Shown here: positions 15,338 through 23,593 of the stretch, piece by piece
Position numbering within the stretch: position 1 is the stretch's first letter
How the letters are laid out: the number at the start of each line of letters is the position of its first letter
Origin: Celeribacter ethanolicus
GTDB lineage: Bacteria > Pseudomonadota > Alphaproteobacteria > Rhodobacterales > Rhodobacteraceae
NCBI RefSeq assembly: GCF_001550095.1
Contig: NZ_LRUC01000010.1
Coordinates: 62,001-126,000, forward strand
Direction of reading: 5' to 3'
Length of the DNA stretch: 64,000 bases
Program-made: the position numbers and the translations under genes
Notes under the pieces: generated by a model
Seen by the model: the letters and a program-made list of their open reading frames with translations, nothing else
What the model was told of the DNA's origin: nothing
Databases searched by the model: none

Positions 15338-17533
15338 ATGCATGAGCTTCCCCTCACCCGAGAACTGGTCCTGATCGGCGGCGGACACAGCCATGCGCTG
15401 ATCCTGAAACGCTGGGGGATGAAGCCCCTTCCCGGCGTGCGCGTGACGGTGATCAACCCGGGCGCGGTGGCGGCCTATTCCGGCATGTTGCCGGGGTTTG
15501 TGGCCAAACATTACCAACGCGAAGAGTTGGAGCTCGATCTGGTGCGACTGGCGCGTTTTGCTGGTGCGCGGGTGCTCCTCGGTCGGGCCACCGGGATCGA
15601 CCGCGACGCCCGTCTGGTGCATGTCGAAGGCCACCCGCCGATCCGCTACGATTATGCCTCCATCGACATCGGCATCACCTCCGCCATGCCCGATCTGGAC
15701 GGGTTTGCCGATTACGGCGTGCCAGCCAAACCGCTCGAGCGCTTTGCGACCCGGTGGGACGCGTTTCAGACCGCCGCGCGTCAGGGTGAGGTCCTGCCCC
15801 ATATGGCGGTGATCGGGGGCGGGGTCGCGGGCGCGGAACTCGCCGCGGCCATGGCGCATCGTCTGGGCGATCTGCCGCAGATGGAGATCACGCTCATCGA
15901 CCGGGGCGAAATCCTTTCCGAGATGCGCGCGCCGACCCGGCACCGCCTGCTCAAAACCCTCGCCGATTTGCGCGTCACCTTGCGCCCGCAAGCCGAGGTT
16001 GCCCGGATCGAAGCCGATCGGGTCAGTTTCACCGACGGCAGTGCGCTCGGCAGCTTCTTCACCCTCGGCGCGGCAGGCGCGCGTCCCTATGACTGGCTCG
16101 CCGACTCCGGTCTCGATCTGCACGACGGCTTCGTCACCGTCGGCCCGACGCTGCAATCCTCCGATCCGCGCATTTTCGCCGCCGGAGATTGCGCGCATCT
16201 CGCCTTCGATCCGCGCCCCAAGGCGGGCGTCTATGCGGTGCGCGAGGCACCCGTGCTGTTCGACAACCTGCGCGCCTGCCTGAGCGAAGGCCCCGGGGGG
16301 CGCCTGCGCCCTTACAAGCCGCAAAAGGACTATCTCAAGCTGATCTCTCTGGGCGGCCAATCCGCCCTCGCCAACAAGGCGGGGCTTGTCACCTCCGGCC
16401 CGCTGATGTGGCGCTGGAAAGACCGGATCGACCGAAAATTCATGGAGAAACTCAAGGAACTGACCCCAATGACGCCCCCCGCCCTGCCCGCCCAGGTGGC
16501 CGAGGGGCTGCGCGAAGAGGTCGAGGGCAAAAAACCGATGTGCGGTGCCTGCGGCGCCAAGGTGGGCGGCAACATCCTCACCCGCGTGCTGCGCGAGCAG
16601 CCCGGTGAGGGGCGGCCCGCTTTAGAGCGGCGCGACGTGCTGCATCTGGCGGGCGACGACGCCGCCCTCCTGACCCATGGCGACACCTGGCAGGTGGCCT
16701 CTGTCGATCACCTGCGCGCCTTTGTCGAGGACCCGGTGCTGATGACGCGGATCACCGCGATCCATGCGCTCGGCGATGTCTGGGCCATGGGGGCCTCGCC
16801 TCAGGCAGCCCTCATGACCGTCACCCTGCCGAAAATGAGCGCGGCGTTGCAGGAGGGCTGGCTGGCGGAAATCATGCAGGCCGCGCGCGATGTCTTCACC
16901 GAGGAAGGCGCGGAGATCATCGGCGGGCACACCGCGATGGGATCCGAGTTCTCCGTCGGCTTCACCGTCACCGGCCTGCTGGATCAGCCGATCACACTCA
17001 AGGGCGCCCGCCCCGGCGATCGGCTCATCCTGACCAAACCTCTGGGCACCGGCGTGATGCTCGCCGCAGAGATGGAGATGAAGGCCAGCGGGCGCGACAT
17101 GGAGGCCGCCTATGCCTCAATGGTTCAAAGTTCCGGCGAGGCGGCGCGCATTCTGGGCAATGCCCATGCGATGACCGATGTCACCGGCTTCGGCCTGGCG
17201 GGGCATCTCTTGGGCATCTGTCGCGCCTCGGAAGTCGGCGCGGTGCTCCGGCTCGACGATGTGCCACTGCTGCCCGGTGCTTTGGAGCAATCCATGACAG
17301 GCATGCGTTCGACGATCTACACCGCGAACCGCGCCTATACCGCAGAATATCAGGGCCCGGAAGGGGCGCTGGCCGATCTCCTGTTCGACCCGCAAACCGC
17401 CGGTGGGCTTCTGGCCTGTCTGTCACCGATGCGGGCGGAGAAATGCGTGACGGCGCTTCGGGCGGCAGGCTACGAGGCCGCCCTGATCGGGGAAATCACC
17501 GAAGGCCCCGTGCGGCTCACGATCGACGCTTAA
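15338..17533 (+). CDS. selD: FAD-dependent oxidoreductase fused to selenide, water dikinase (SelD)
   Basis: A 731-residue two-domain protein. Residues 1 to about 385 are a pyridine-nucleotide disulfide oxidoreductase/NDH-2-like FAD domain: LVLIGGGHSHALILKRWG, a second Rossmann motif VIGGGVAGAELAAAM, and FAAGDCAH. Residues from about 395 to 731 are SelD, which makes selenophosphate from selenide and ATP. The active-site CxxK is intact (Cys405, Lys408), with HLAGDDAALL, GGHTAMGSEF, DVTGFGLAGHL and DPQTAGGLL. The FAD part lacks an obvious CxxC pair, so it is not clearly a sulfide:quinone reductase. The fusion is known in some alphaproteobacteria. The partner selU/mnmH is convergent next door, pointing to tRNA selenouridine synthesis. 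Confidence 0.93.
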   Translation: MHELPLTRELVLIGGGHSHALILKRWGMKPLPGVRVTVINPGAVAAYSGMLPGFVAKHYQREELELDLVRLARFAGARVLLGRATGIDRDARLVHVEGHPPIRYDYASIDIGITSAMPDLDGFADYGVPAKPLERFATRWDAFQTAARQGEVLPHMAVIGGGVAGAELAAAMAHRLGDLPQMEITLIDRGEILSEMRAPTRHRLLKTLADLRVTLRPQAEVARIEADRVSFTDGSALGSFFTLGAAGARPYDWLADSGLDLHDGFVTVGPTLQSSDPRIFAAGDCAHLAFDPRPKAGVYAVREAPVLFDNLRACLSEGPGGRLRPYKPQKDYLKLISLGGQSALANKAGLVTSGPLMWRWKDRIDRKFMEKLKELTPMTPPALPAQVAEGLREEVEGKKPMCGACGAKVGGNILTRVLREQPGEGRPALERRDVLHLAGDDAALLTHGDTWQVASVDHLRAFVEDPVLMTRITAIHALGDVWAMGASPQAALMTVTLPKMSAALQEGWLAEIMQAARDVFTEEGAEIIGGHTAMGSEFSVGFTVTGLLDQPITLKGARPGDRLILTKPLGTGVMLAAEMEMKASGRDMEAAYASMVQSSGEAARILGNAHAMTDVTGFGLAGHLLGICRASEVGAVLRLDDVPLLPGALEQSMTGMRSTIYTANRAYTAEYQGPEGALADLLFDPQTAGGLLACLSPMRAEKCVTALRAAGYEAALIGEITEGPVRLTIDA

Positions 17534-17534
17534 G

Positions 17535-17576
17535 GCGGTCCGCCAAAAAACTGAGACACAGATTTTGGCGGACCGC
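17535..17576. repeat. 14-bp-arm inverted repeat between selD and mnmH
   Basis: GCGGTCCGCCAAAA (17535-17548) and TTTTGGCGGACCGC (17563-17576) are perfect inverted copies around a 14-nt loop. The arm begins 2 nt after the selD stop, between convergent genes. On either strand a short T-run lies inside the stem rather than after it. It is probably a bidirectional terminator, but terminal repeats of a lost small mobile element are an alternative. Confidence 0.7.
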
Positions 17577-17634
17577 AGTACAAGATATAAGCCTGACACG
17601 CGCCCTGCCTTTTTCTGATTAAAGGCGTGACGCT

Positions 17635-18681
17635 TTAAAGCTGTTCCATAAAGCGTGTAATGCCCGCCGCCGCATCTTCGCGCGCGGCTACGCTCATATC
17701 GCCGAGATCGACATGTGCCAGCACCTCGGGCGCATGGCGGGCGCGGGCTTTCTCGTAGCGTGGATCGTAATGCTGCGCCATGAGCGCCGCCGCCAGTTCG
17801 ACAACATCGCCCCGCGCCGCCATCTCCCGCCAGGCATCGACCCGCGCATGGCCTTGCAAAGGAACAAGCTGATCGAGCCGCGCCGCCATCAGCTCGGCAT
17901 CTTCGACAAGATCCGCGTAGGCCTCGGCAAGATAGCGCGCCCGGACCCCCAGTTCCGCGCTCACCTCGATGCGCGGCGCGGCACACATCGCCGCCCAGAG
18001 CGCGGGCGGCACCGACAGCTCGCCGATCCGCGAGCTTTCCGCCTCCACCAGCACCGGCCTCGCGGGGTCGAGCCGCGCAAGCGCCGCCGCAAGCCGGCTC
18101 TCAAAGCCTTTCTGCGCCGGCTGATCCCCCATGCCGCCAAAGATCGAGCCGCGGTGATTGGCAATGCCTTCGAGATCGAGCACCTGCCCGTCCCGCGCCG
18201 CCACCCGCTGCAACAGATCGGTCTTGGCCGTGCCCGTGTTGCCGTCGATCAGCACGAAACGATGCGGCAGCAGCGTGTCGTGCAACATACCGATCACCGC
18301 CTTGCGCCAGCTCTTATAGCCGCCGTCCACCACCTCCACCCGCCAGCCGATCTGGCGCAGGATGATGGCAAAGGAATTCGACCTCTGCCCCCCGCGCCAA
18401 CAATAGACCAGCGGCTGCCAGCCACCCTCCTTGTCGGCCAGCGGCCCCTCGATATGATCGGCGGCGTTGCGCGCCACCAGAGCCGCACCGAGCTTGCGCG
18501 CCAGAAAGGGCGATTGTTTGTAGACCGTCCCGACCTCGGCCCGTTCGACATCCGAAAGCACCGGCAGGTTGATCGCGCCGGGCACATGGTCCTCAGCAAA
18601 CTCGGACGGCGCACGCACGTCGATCACCGTGTCGAACGGTGCATCAAGGAACTGTTGGACGGTGGCAAACGCGATACTCAT
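17635..18681 (-). CDS. mnmH: tRNA 2-selenouridine synthase (SelU/MnmH)
   Basis: A 348-residue protein that replaces the sulfur of 2-thiouridine at the wobble position of some tRNAs with selenium from selenophosphate. The N-terminal rhodanese domain (about 1-125) has the catalytic cysteine in VYCWRGGQRSNSFA. The C-terminal domain carries a P-loop-like GNTGTAKTDLLQ, then LDLEGIANHRGSIFGG, both typical of SelU. Length is usual. It converges on the selD fusion gene, which would supply its substrate. No selA, selB or selC is seen here, so selenocysteine insertion is not indicated by this window. Confidence 0.93.
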   Translation of the reverse strand: MSIAFATVQQFLDAPFDTVIDVRAPSEFAEDHVPGAINLPVLSDVERAEVGTVYKQSPFLARKLGAALVARNAADHIEGPLADKEGGWQPLVYCWRGGQRSNSFAIILRQIGWRVEVVDGGYKSWRKAVIGMLHDTLLPHRFVLIDGNTGTAKTDLLQRVAARDGQVLDLEGIANHRGSIFGGMGDQPAQKGFESRLAAALARLDPARPVLVEAESSRIGELSVPPALWAAMCAAPRIEVSAELGVRARYLAEAYADLVEDAELMAARLDQLVPLQGHARVDAWREMAARGDVVELAAALMAQHYDPRYEKARARHAPEVLAHVDLGDMSVAAREDAAAGITRFMEQL

Positions 18682-18788
18682 AGGGCTTTGTAGCGCCGGA
18701 TCGACAGGTCGAACAGGGCTATCGTTTCGTTCTGCAAAGCGGGCCCCGGCCCGTCACATGGTACTGCACGAAACCCAACGCCCGCGAC

Positions 18789-18895
18789 TTCTGGAGCATA
18801 GCTTTGTGCTTCATGCTGTGTCCAGCGGTGTGCCACTACATCTGATTCAGCCTTGGTTGGGTCACACGCATGGAGCCAGTAAGTGGCCGGGTATG
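18789..18895 (+). pseudogene. Remnant of a tyrosine recombinase (phage-type integrase)
   Basis: In one plus-strand frame the translation reads LLEHSFVLHAVSSGVPLHLI followed by QPWLGHTHGASKW. This matches the region around the conserved HxLR-to-LGH motif of tyrosine recombinases (compare H.V.SGVPL..IQ.WLGH). Only about 35 codons remain. There is no upstream catalytic Arg and no downstream Tyr, and the frame then loses all similarity. It lies 130 nt from the tRNA-Thr 3' end, a usual integration target. The rest of 18682-19026 shows nothing else recognisable. Confidence 0.6.
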
Positions 18896-19026
18896 AAAAC
18901 TACCGTTGCCCTCTCGCCACGCCGAGATTCTTCCCGCCGCGTGCTTCCGTATTGCTTCCGTTTTTCAAAACGGAGCAAACGTGAACGCGTCAATATTGCG
19001 CAACATATTGATTTTATTGATAAGAA

Positions 19027-19102
19027 TGGTGCCCCCACACGGACTCGAACCGCGGACCTACTGATTACAAATCAGTTGCTCTACCAGCTGAGCTATAGGG
19101 GC
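19027..19102 (-). tRNA. tRNA-Thr (anticodon TGT)
   Basis: The minus strand folds as a full cloverleaf. The acceptor stem is GCCCCTA/TGGGGGC with discriminator A and an encoded CCA (19027-19029). The D arm is GCTC-AGCTGGTA-GAGC, the anticodon stem ACTGA/TCAGT holds loop TTTGTAA, and the T arm CGCGG-TTCGAGT-CCGTG. The anticodon TGT complements 19067-19069. It lies between the integrase remnant (3' side) and the GGDEF-like remnant (5' side). Confidence 0.97.
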
Positions 19103-19160
19103 ACTCAGGCGCCCATTTAAGCGTGCAACCAGGGACGCGCAAGCGATTTGTCGTTCTTTC

Positions 19161-19331
19161 AGCCAGCGCCCTCTCCAGTACCACCCGATTTCCGCCGGCA
19201 CGGCGTGCGGCATCGAATGCCCGGTGCGCGGTCGCCATACAGGAGATCAGGCCTCTGTGGGCCCGGCACGTTCCGCCGATCGAAACTGTCAGGGCAGCGG
19301 CCCGGAAAATCAGACCAACCGCAAGGCTCAA
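19161..19331 (-). pseudogene. Possible C-terminal remnant of a GGDEF diguanylate cyclase
   Basis: Minus-strand translation gives AAALTVSIGGTCR and, about 15 residues later, ATAHRAFDAARRAGGNRVVL. This resembles the end of GGDEF domains (TVSIG, then A.D.A...AKR.GRNRV). Only about 57 codons are present, with no GGDEF motif, no upstream domain and no convincing start. It is probably a decayed gene. The remainder of 19103-19423 shows no other gene. The match is by eye to a short motif and so is tentative. Confidence 0.4.
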
Positions 19332-19423
19332 TAGAGATCTGACACGCCCGACCCCCTCGGCTTACTCCGCACGAACATGGCATGAGCAAAGCAGGATTGG
19401 GTTACAACTTGCTTAATGACCGC

Positions 19424-21127
19424 TTACGTCAGGTCCGAGGCATTCTCGGACCGGGCCAGCAGGAGCACGGCGACCAGCCCGACGGAAATCACCAGAAGGG
19501 CTGCGGGAGAGGCCGCTTCGAGCTGTTCGAGCGAGGCTTTCTCGAACACCCGCGTCGCCAGCGTGTTGTAGTTAAACGGCCGCAGCAGCAGCGTCGCGGG
19601 CAGTTCCTTGACGCAATCGACGAAGACCAGCAAAAGCGCCGTGCCGACCGAACCGCGGATCAGGGGCACATAGACCCGGCGCAGGGTGCCGCCAAGCGTC
19701 TGGCCAAGCGAGCGTGCCGCCATCGGCAGCGAGGGCGCCACCCGGCCCAGAGCGGCATCGGTCGCGCCTTGGGCAATGGCAAAGAAGCGCACGACATAGG
19801 CAAAGACGATGGCAAAGGCCGTGCCGGTCATCAAAAGACCCGGATCGCGTCCGGTCAGCGCCGCGATGCCGTCGGCCAGAATGTGATCGAGACCGGCGAG
19901 CGGAAACAGGATGCCGATGCCCAGCACCGCTCCCGGCGCAGCATAGCCCAGCGTGGTGAAGGGCAGCACCAGACGCGGCAGTTTGCGCCCGGTGAGCCGC
20001 ACGCCGTACACCATGAAGAGCGCGGCAATAACCGTGAGGATCGCGGCGGAACCTGCCACGGTCAGCGTGTTGGTCAAAGCCTGCAAAAGCCCGGGCTCCA
20101 GCCATTGCTCCAGCTCGCCCAGCGCATGGTGCAGGATAACGCCGACGGGCAGGATGAACCCCACCGCGAAGGGCACGACACAGAGCGCCAGTGCCAGCAA
20201 CCCCTGCCAGCCCGTCAGCCGGATCGGCGAAATCGGTCGGGCCTGACGCGCGCCTTGCGAATAGCGCGCCCGCCCGCGCGAAGATTTCTCCAGTGCGACC
20301 AGAAGGAACACGACGACCAGCACCACGGAGGCAATCTGCGCCGCACCGCCGGCGTTACCGCCTTCGAGCCAGGTCGAGAAAATCCCGGTGGTCAGGGTCT
20401 GCACCGAGAAATAGCTCACCGTGCCGTAATCCGACACGGTCTCCATCATCACGATAGCAGTCCCCGCCGCAATCGCCGGGCGCGCAAGCGGCAGGCCGAC
20501 GCGCCAGAAGCGTTCGAACGGCCCCGCCCCCAATGCGCGGGCGGTTTCATAGACCGAGCCGGATTGCTCGCGAAACGCCGCGCGGGTCATGAGAAACACA
20601 TAGGGCGTAAGAGCGGCGGCCAGAACGATGATCGAAAAGCCCAGAGAACGCACCTCCGGGAACCAATAATCGCGCGAGGTCTGCCAGCCGAACAGCTCGC
20701 GCATCAGGGTCTGCACCGGCCCGGCATATTCGAGAAAATCGACCAGGGCATAGGCACCGACATAGGCCGGGATCGCCAAGGGCAGAAGCAACAGCCATTC
20801 AAACGCGCGCGAGAAGGGAAAGCGATACATGGTCACGAGCCAGGCGGCACCGGTGCCAACACAGGCGGCCAGAAGCGCGACCCCAAAGGCCAGAAGCGCC
20901 GTGGTCAGCATGTAACGCGGCAGGGTGGTGGCCAGAAGATGCGGCCAGATGTTCACGCTCGGGTGGAACGCGATCCAGACCACGGAGATCAGCGGCATCA
21001 GCACCAGAGCCGCGATGACAAAGGCCCCGACCGACCAGGGCGACAGGCGCGCCACGCGCGCGAGCCCGTGGTGACGGGCGTTCGGGCGGGCATCGCAGGC
21101 CGGAGGCTGAGTCATTTGGTCGGTCAT
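19424..21127 (-). CDS. fbpB: Fe(III)-type ABC transporter permease (FbpB-like)
   Basis: A 567-residue permease with two fused BPD_transp_1 modules, about 11-12 transmembrane helices in all. EAA loops are visible: YETARALGAGPFERFWRVGLPLARPAI in the first half and AARSLGQTLGGTLRRVYVPLIRGS in the second. The fused double permease is typical of the Fe(III) (FbpB/SfuB) family. No substrate-binding protein or ATPase gene is adjacent. A matching FbpC-type ATPase gene lies at 51086-52240 and may be its partner. MTDQMTQ gives two possible starts (21127 and 21115). Confidence 0.88.
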   Translation of the reverse strand: MTDQMTQPPACDARPNARHHGLARVARLSPWSVGAFVIAALVLMPLISVVWIAFHPSVNIWPHLLATTLPRYMLTTALLAFGVALLAACVGTGAAWLVTMYRFPFSRAFEWLLLLPLAIPAYVGAYALVDFLEYAGPVQTLMRELFGWQTSRDYWFPEVRSLGFSIIVLAAALTPYVFLMTRAAFREQSGSVYETARALGAGPFERFWRVGLPLARPAIAAGTAIVMMETVSDYGTVSYFSVQTLTTGIFSTWLEGGNAGGAAQIASVVLVVVFLLVALEKSSRGRARYSQGARQARPISPIRLTGWQGLLALALCVVPFAVGFILPVGVILHHALGELEQWLEPGLLQALTNTLTVAGSAAILTVIAALFMVYGVRLTGRKLPRLVLPFTTLGYAAPGAVLGIGILFPLAGLDHILADGIAALTGRDPGLLMTGTAFAIVFAYVVRFFAIAQGATDAALGRVAPSLPMAARSLGQTLGGTLRRVYVPLIRGSVGTALLLVFVDCVKELPATLLLRPFNYNTLATRVFEKASLEQLEAASPAALLVISVGLVAVLLLARSENASDLT

Positions 21128-21322
21128 TCTTCCGGCTTACTGCCTTTCCGACAGGACGTGAAGCCCAGTTTCGCCGCAAAATCCAAGGGATCGTGGCTAT
21201 TTTGCCGTGCGGACCTCAGGGCGAATCCGGTTTCCCTACCGGCAAAACCGGTTATATTAACGCTAACGCGCCGCCGCAAAATCAGGCACGGCATAAGAAC
21301 AGAGACAGGACCGACAGAGCCC

Positions 21323-22201
21323 ATGATCATCTCCATGCATATCGGCGCCCATTGCACCAATGGCGCGCAGCTCATGCGCGGGCTTCTCAAGAACAAGACA
21401 GTGCTGGCCGAGCATGGCGTGGCGGTGCCGCCGCCCTCGCATTACCGCGATGTGCTGCCGCAGATCATGAAAAAGGTCAAAAACAACCGTGCCAGCCCCG
21501 AAACGCAGGAAATGCTGCTCGATCAGATGCTCGATATGGACGATTGCACCCGCATGGTGCTGTCCTACGAGGATGTGATCTGCATGCACCCGCTCATCTT
21601 CGAGAAGGGGCAGTTCTACAGCAAGGCGGATTTCAAACTCCCCTGGCTGCGCAACACTTTTGCCGACCATCAGATGGAATTCTTCATCGGCGTCCGTAAC
21701 CCGGCGACCTTCATCCCGGAGGCGTTCTCCTATTGCGGCCCGAACACCAGTTTCCAAAGCTTCCTGTCAGGGATCAATCTCGACACGCTGCGCTGGTCCG
21801 GGCTTCTGACCCGCATCCGGACCGTCTGCCCGGATACGTCCGTGACCTGTTTCGCCTTCGAGGACACGCCCCTGACCTGGGCACAGGTGATGCGCGACAT
21901 GACCGGAGTCGGCCCGATGGTGCCGATGTCGGGCGGGCTCGACATTCTGGCGACGATCATGAAGCGCGAAGGCATGAAGCGGCTGCGCACCTATCTGCAC
22001 ACCCACAAGCCCCAGACCGAAGAACAACGCCGCCGCATCCTTCAGGCCTTTCTCGACAAATATGTCGACGAAGACGCTTTGGAAGAAGAGATCGAGGTGC
22101 CCGGCTGGGACGAAGCCCTCGTCGAGCGGCTGACCGAGGCCTATGAGGAAGACTTGGAGCGGATCGAAGCCATGCAGGGCGTGCGCTTTATCGCGCCTTG
22201 A
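21323..22201 (+). CDS. Sulfotransferase-like protein of unknown function
   Basis: A 292-residue protein. Its start, MIISMHIGAHCTNGAQLMRG, lines up with the first strand and PAPS-binding loop of sulfotransferase-like proteins (HIGTHKTGTT), but the loop lacks the usual Lys-Thr-Gly-Thr. EFFIGVRNPATFIPEAF resembles the second PAPS motif (RNP). The C-terminal third is charged and helical (QTEEQRRRILQAFLDKYVDEDALEEEIEVPGW). A frame open far upstream runs antisense to fbpB and is not coding; ATG 21323 is the likely start. Activity cannot be claimed with a changed loop. Confidence 0.6.
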   Translation: MIISMHIGAHCTNGAQLMRGLLKNKTVLAEHGVAVPPPSHYRDVLPQIMKKVKNNRASPETQEMLLDQMLDMDDCTRMVLSYEDVICMHPLIFEKGQFYSKADFKLPWLRNTFADHQMEFFIGVRNPATFIPEAFSYCGPNTSFQSFLSGINLDTLRWSGLLTRIRTVCPDTSVTCFAFEDTPLTWAQVMRDMTGVGPMVPMSGGLDILATIMKREGMKRLRTYLHTHKPQTEEQRRRILQAFLDKYVDEDALEEEIEVPGWDEALVERLTEAYEEDLERIEAMQGVRFIAP

Positions 22202-22209
22202 GGTCCGCC

Positions 22210-22902
22210 TCACTCCGGAACATACGCTCCCACCAGCCCCTCGATCCCGCTCACCGGATGCGCCTTGAGCCAGCGCGCCACGCGGCATCCGGCCTCGGCA
22301 TAGAAACTCGCATCGCGCGCGCCCATGGAATGCCGCCAGTCATGCGCTTTCTCGGGCAACGCCCCCTGCCCCGGATCGCAACTCTCCGGGTTCAGATCGA
22401 AACGCGGGTCGCGCGACACATAGGTGGCAATCCCCTCATCGACCCAAGCCGGAAACCGCGCCTGTGCCTTGAGCCCGATCTGGCGATGCAGCGCCACATG
22501 GGTCAGCTCATGGGCGATGATCTCCGTGTCATGCCCCTTAGGCGTGAGGTAGAACAGATGACTGCCATAGGCCATCGCGCGCACCTCCATACCGCCCATG
22601 ACCTTGTTGCAGGTCTCGGTGTAACAGATCAGCATGCGCGGCCGCTCCTGCGGCCCAAAGGCGGCTTCGACGCGCGCTTCGGCAAAGACGAGACGGCGCA
22701 GCATCTCGTCCGAGGTGGTCGGGCCGGTCAGTTCGGAATAGACCTCCGGCGCGATCTTTTTAAACCCGAAACAGCCCGGACAGACCCCGGCCACAACCGG
22801 GGACAGCCCAAGCATCACAAGCCCGAGGCCAAAGCCCAGCACCAGCGCGATCAGCGACAGCGCGATGCGGTGACCGAGACGTTGACCAAGTCGGGAGGCC
22901 AT
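22210..22902 (-). CDS. Membrane-anchored zinc metallopeptidase-like protein
   Basis: A 230-residue protein with one N-terminal transmembrane helix (about residues 14-40, ALSLIALVLGFGLGLVMLGL) and a periplasmic domain. The motif HELTHVALH with a downstream Glu in WVDEGIATYVSRDPRF is the gluzincin pattern (HExxH then E) of the peptidase MA-like families. Cysteine pairs in CPGCFG and CYTETCNK may form disulfides. The substrate is unknown. It is encoded just upstream of nothing obvious on its strand and follows gapR by 23 nt, so they may share a transcript. Confidence 0.75.
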   Translation of the reverse strand: MASRLGQRLGHRIALSLIALVLGFGLGLVMLGLSPVVAGVCPGCFGFKKIAPEVYSELTGPTTSDEMLRRLVFAEARVEAAFGPQERPRMLICYTETCNKVMGGMEVRAMAYGSHLFYLTPKGHDTEIIAHELTHVALHRQIGLKAQARFPAWVDEGIATYVSRDPRFDLNPESCDPGQGALPEKAHDWRHSMGARDASFYAEAGCRVARWLKAHPVSGIEGLVGAYVPE

Positions 22903-22925
22903 GACGGAACCTCGGAACAGGCGCC

Positions 22926-23210
22926 TCAGCGCATGCCCAGAGCTTCCCGATACATTTCAAGGATCGCCTCTTCCTCGGCGATCTCGTCGGCGGTCTTCTT
23001 GCGCAGCGCAATGAGTTTGCGCATCGCCTTGGTGTCGTAACCGCGCCCTTTGGCCTCGGCCATCACCTCTTTCTGCTGATCGGCGATGTCCTTTTTCTCA
23101 AGCTCAAGCCGCTCGAAACGCTCGACAAACTGGCGCAGCTCGTCCGCGGTGACGCGGTAGGAGGCGTCGGGGCCGGAGCTGTGGCCGGATTCGATATCGT
23201 CGTCCATCAT
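22926..23210 (-). CDS. gapR: GapR-family nucleoid-associated protein (DUF2312)
   Basis: A 94-residue protein matching GapR, the alphaproteobacterial protein that binds overtwisted AT-rich DNA and helps chromosome replication and segregation. After a variable acidic N-terminus come LRQFVERFERLELEKKDIADQQKEV-type coiled-coil helix, AEAKGRGYDTKAMRKLIALRKK and a C-terminal helix ending EMYREALGMR. The length is usual. Two adjacent ATGs (MMDDD) leave the start ambiguous by one codon. The metallopeptidase gene follows on the same strand. Confidence 0.92.
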   Translation of the reverse strand: MMDDDIESGHSSGPDASYRVTADELRQFVERFERLELEKKDIADQQKEVMAEAKGRGYDTKAMRKLIALRKKTADEIAEEEAILEMYREALGMR

Positions 23211-23377
23211 GATAGAAACCTTCCTCGGATTTTATGCTCTTATCTGCCCCGATCCCTACCCGTCCGATGACGGTGAGGCAAGTCTCGGAAACGCCTCTGC
23301 GCGCTTCCGTGCTTGCCTGACGCGACCCGAGGCGTTAGGCGGTCCCGAAGGATGGCCGACAAGCATGGGAGATGAAC

Positions 23378-23593
23378 ATGGGCGCATTGATCTGGGGCGG
23401 CGTGGTGTTGACGCTGATCGGCGTGGGCCTCTTGGTCTATTGCATCGTCGCGGCGATGAAAGCCAGGAAACTCGGCGGCTCCGACGAGGACATTCGCGCC
23501 CGCCTGCAAAAGGTCGTGGCCCTTAATCTGGTGGCGCTTCTGGTCTCCGCCATGGGGCTCGGTGCGGTGACCATCGGCATCATTCTCGGCTAA
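23378..23593 (+). CDS. Small membrane protein of unknown function
   Basis: A 71-residue protein beginning MGALIWGGVVLTLIGVGLLV. It has two transmembrane helices (about 4-25 and 46-70) joined by a short basic cytoplasmic loop (KARKLGGSDEDIRARLQKVV). ATG 23378 is 6 nt after GGGAG; an in-frame ATG two codons upstream is also possible. Similar small proteins are common in Rhodobacterales without a known function. It diverges from gapR. Confidence 0.7.
   Translation: MGALIWGGVVLTLIGVGLLVYCIVAAMKARKLGGSDEDIRARLQKVVALNLVALLVSAMGLGAVTIGIILG

Noticed and set aside
15236-16360. A long N-terminal extension of the glycerate kinase frame
   Set aside because: It is antisense to the selD fusion gene and lacks similarity; the kinase family starts at about 15235.
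15338-17533. The SelD fusion as a selenoprotein, or a selenocysteine system in the window
   Set aside because: There is no in-frame TGA at the active-site position (Cys405 is TGC), and no selA, selB, tRNA-Sec or SECIS was found.
19064-19070. Reading the tRNA anticodon as GTA (Tyr)
   Set aside because: Shifting the stem by one base gives GTA, but the correct 5-bp stem is ACTGA/TCAGT with loop TTTGTAA, giving TGT (Thr). The acceptor and D-arm sequence also fit tRNA-Thr.
19382-21322. A plus-strand frame open for more than 600 codons upstream of the sulfotransferase-like gene
   Set aside because: It is antisense to the fbpB-like permease, has a biased, Arg/Gln/His-rich composition, and no family similarity. 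It is the mirror of a high-GC gene.
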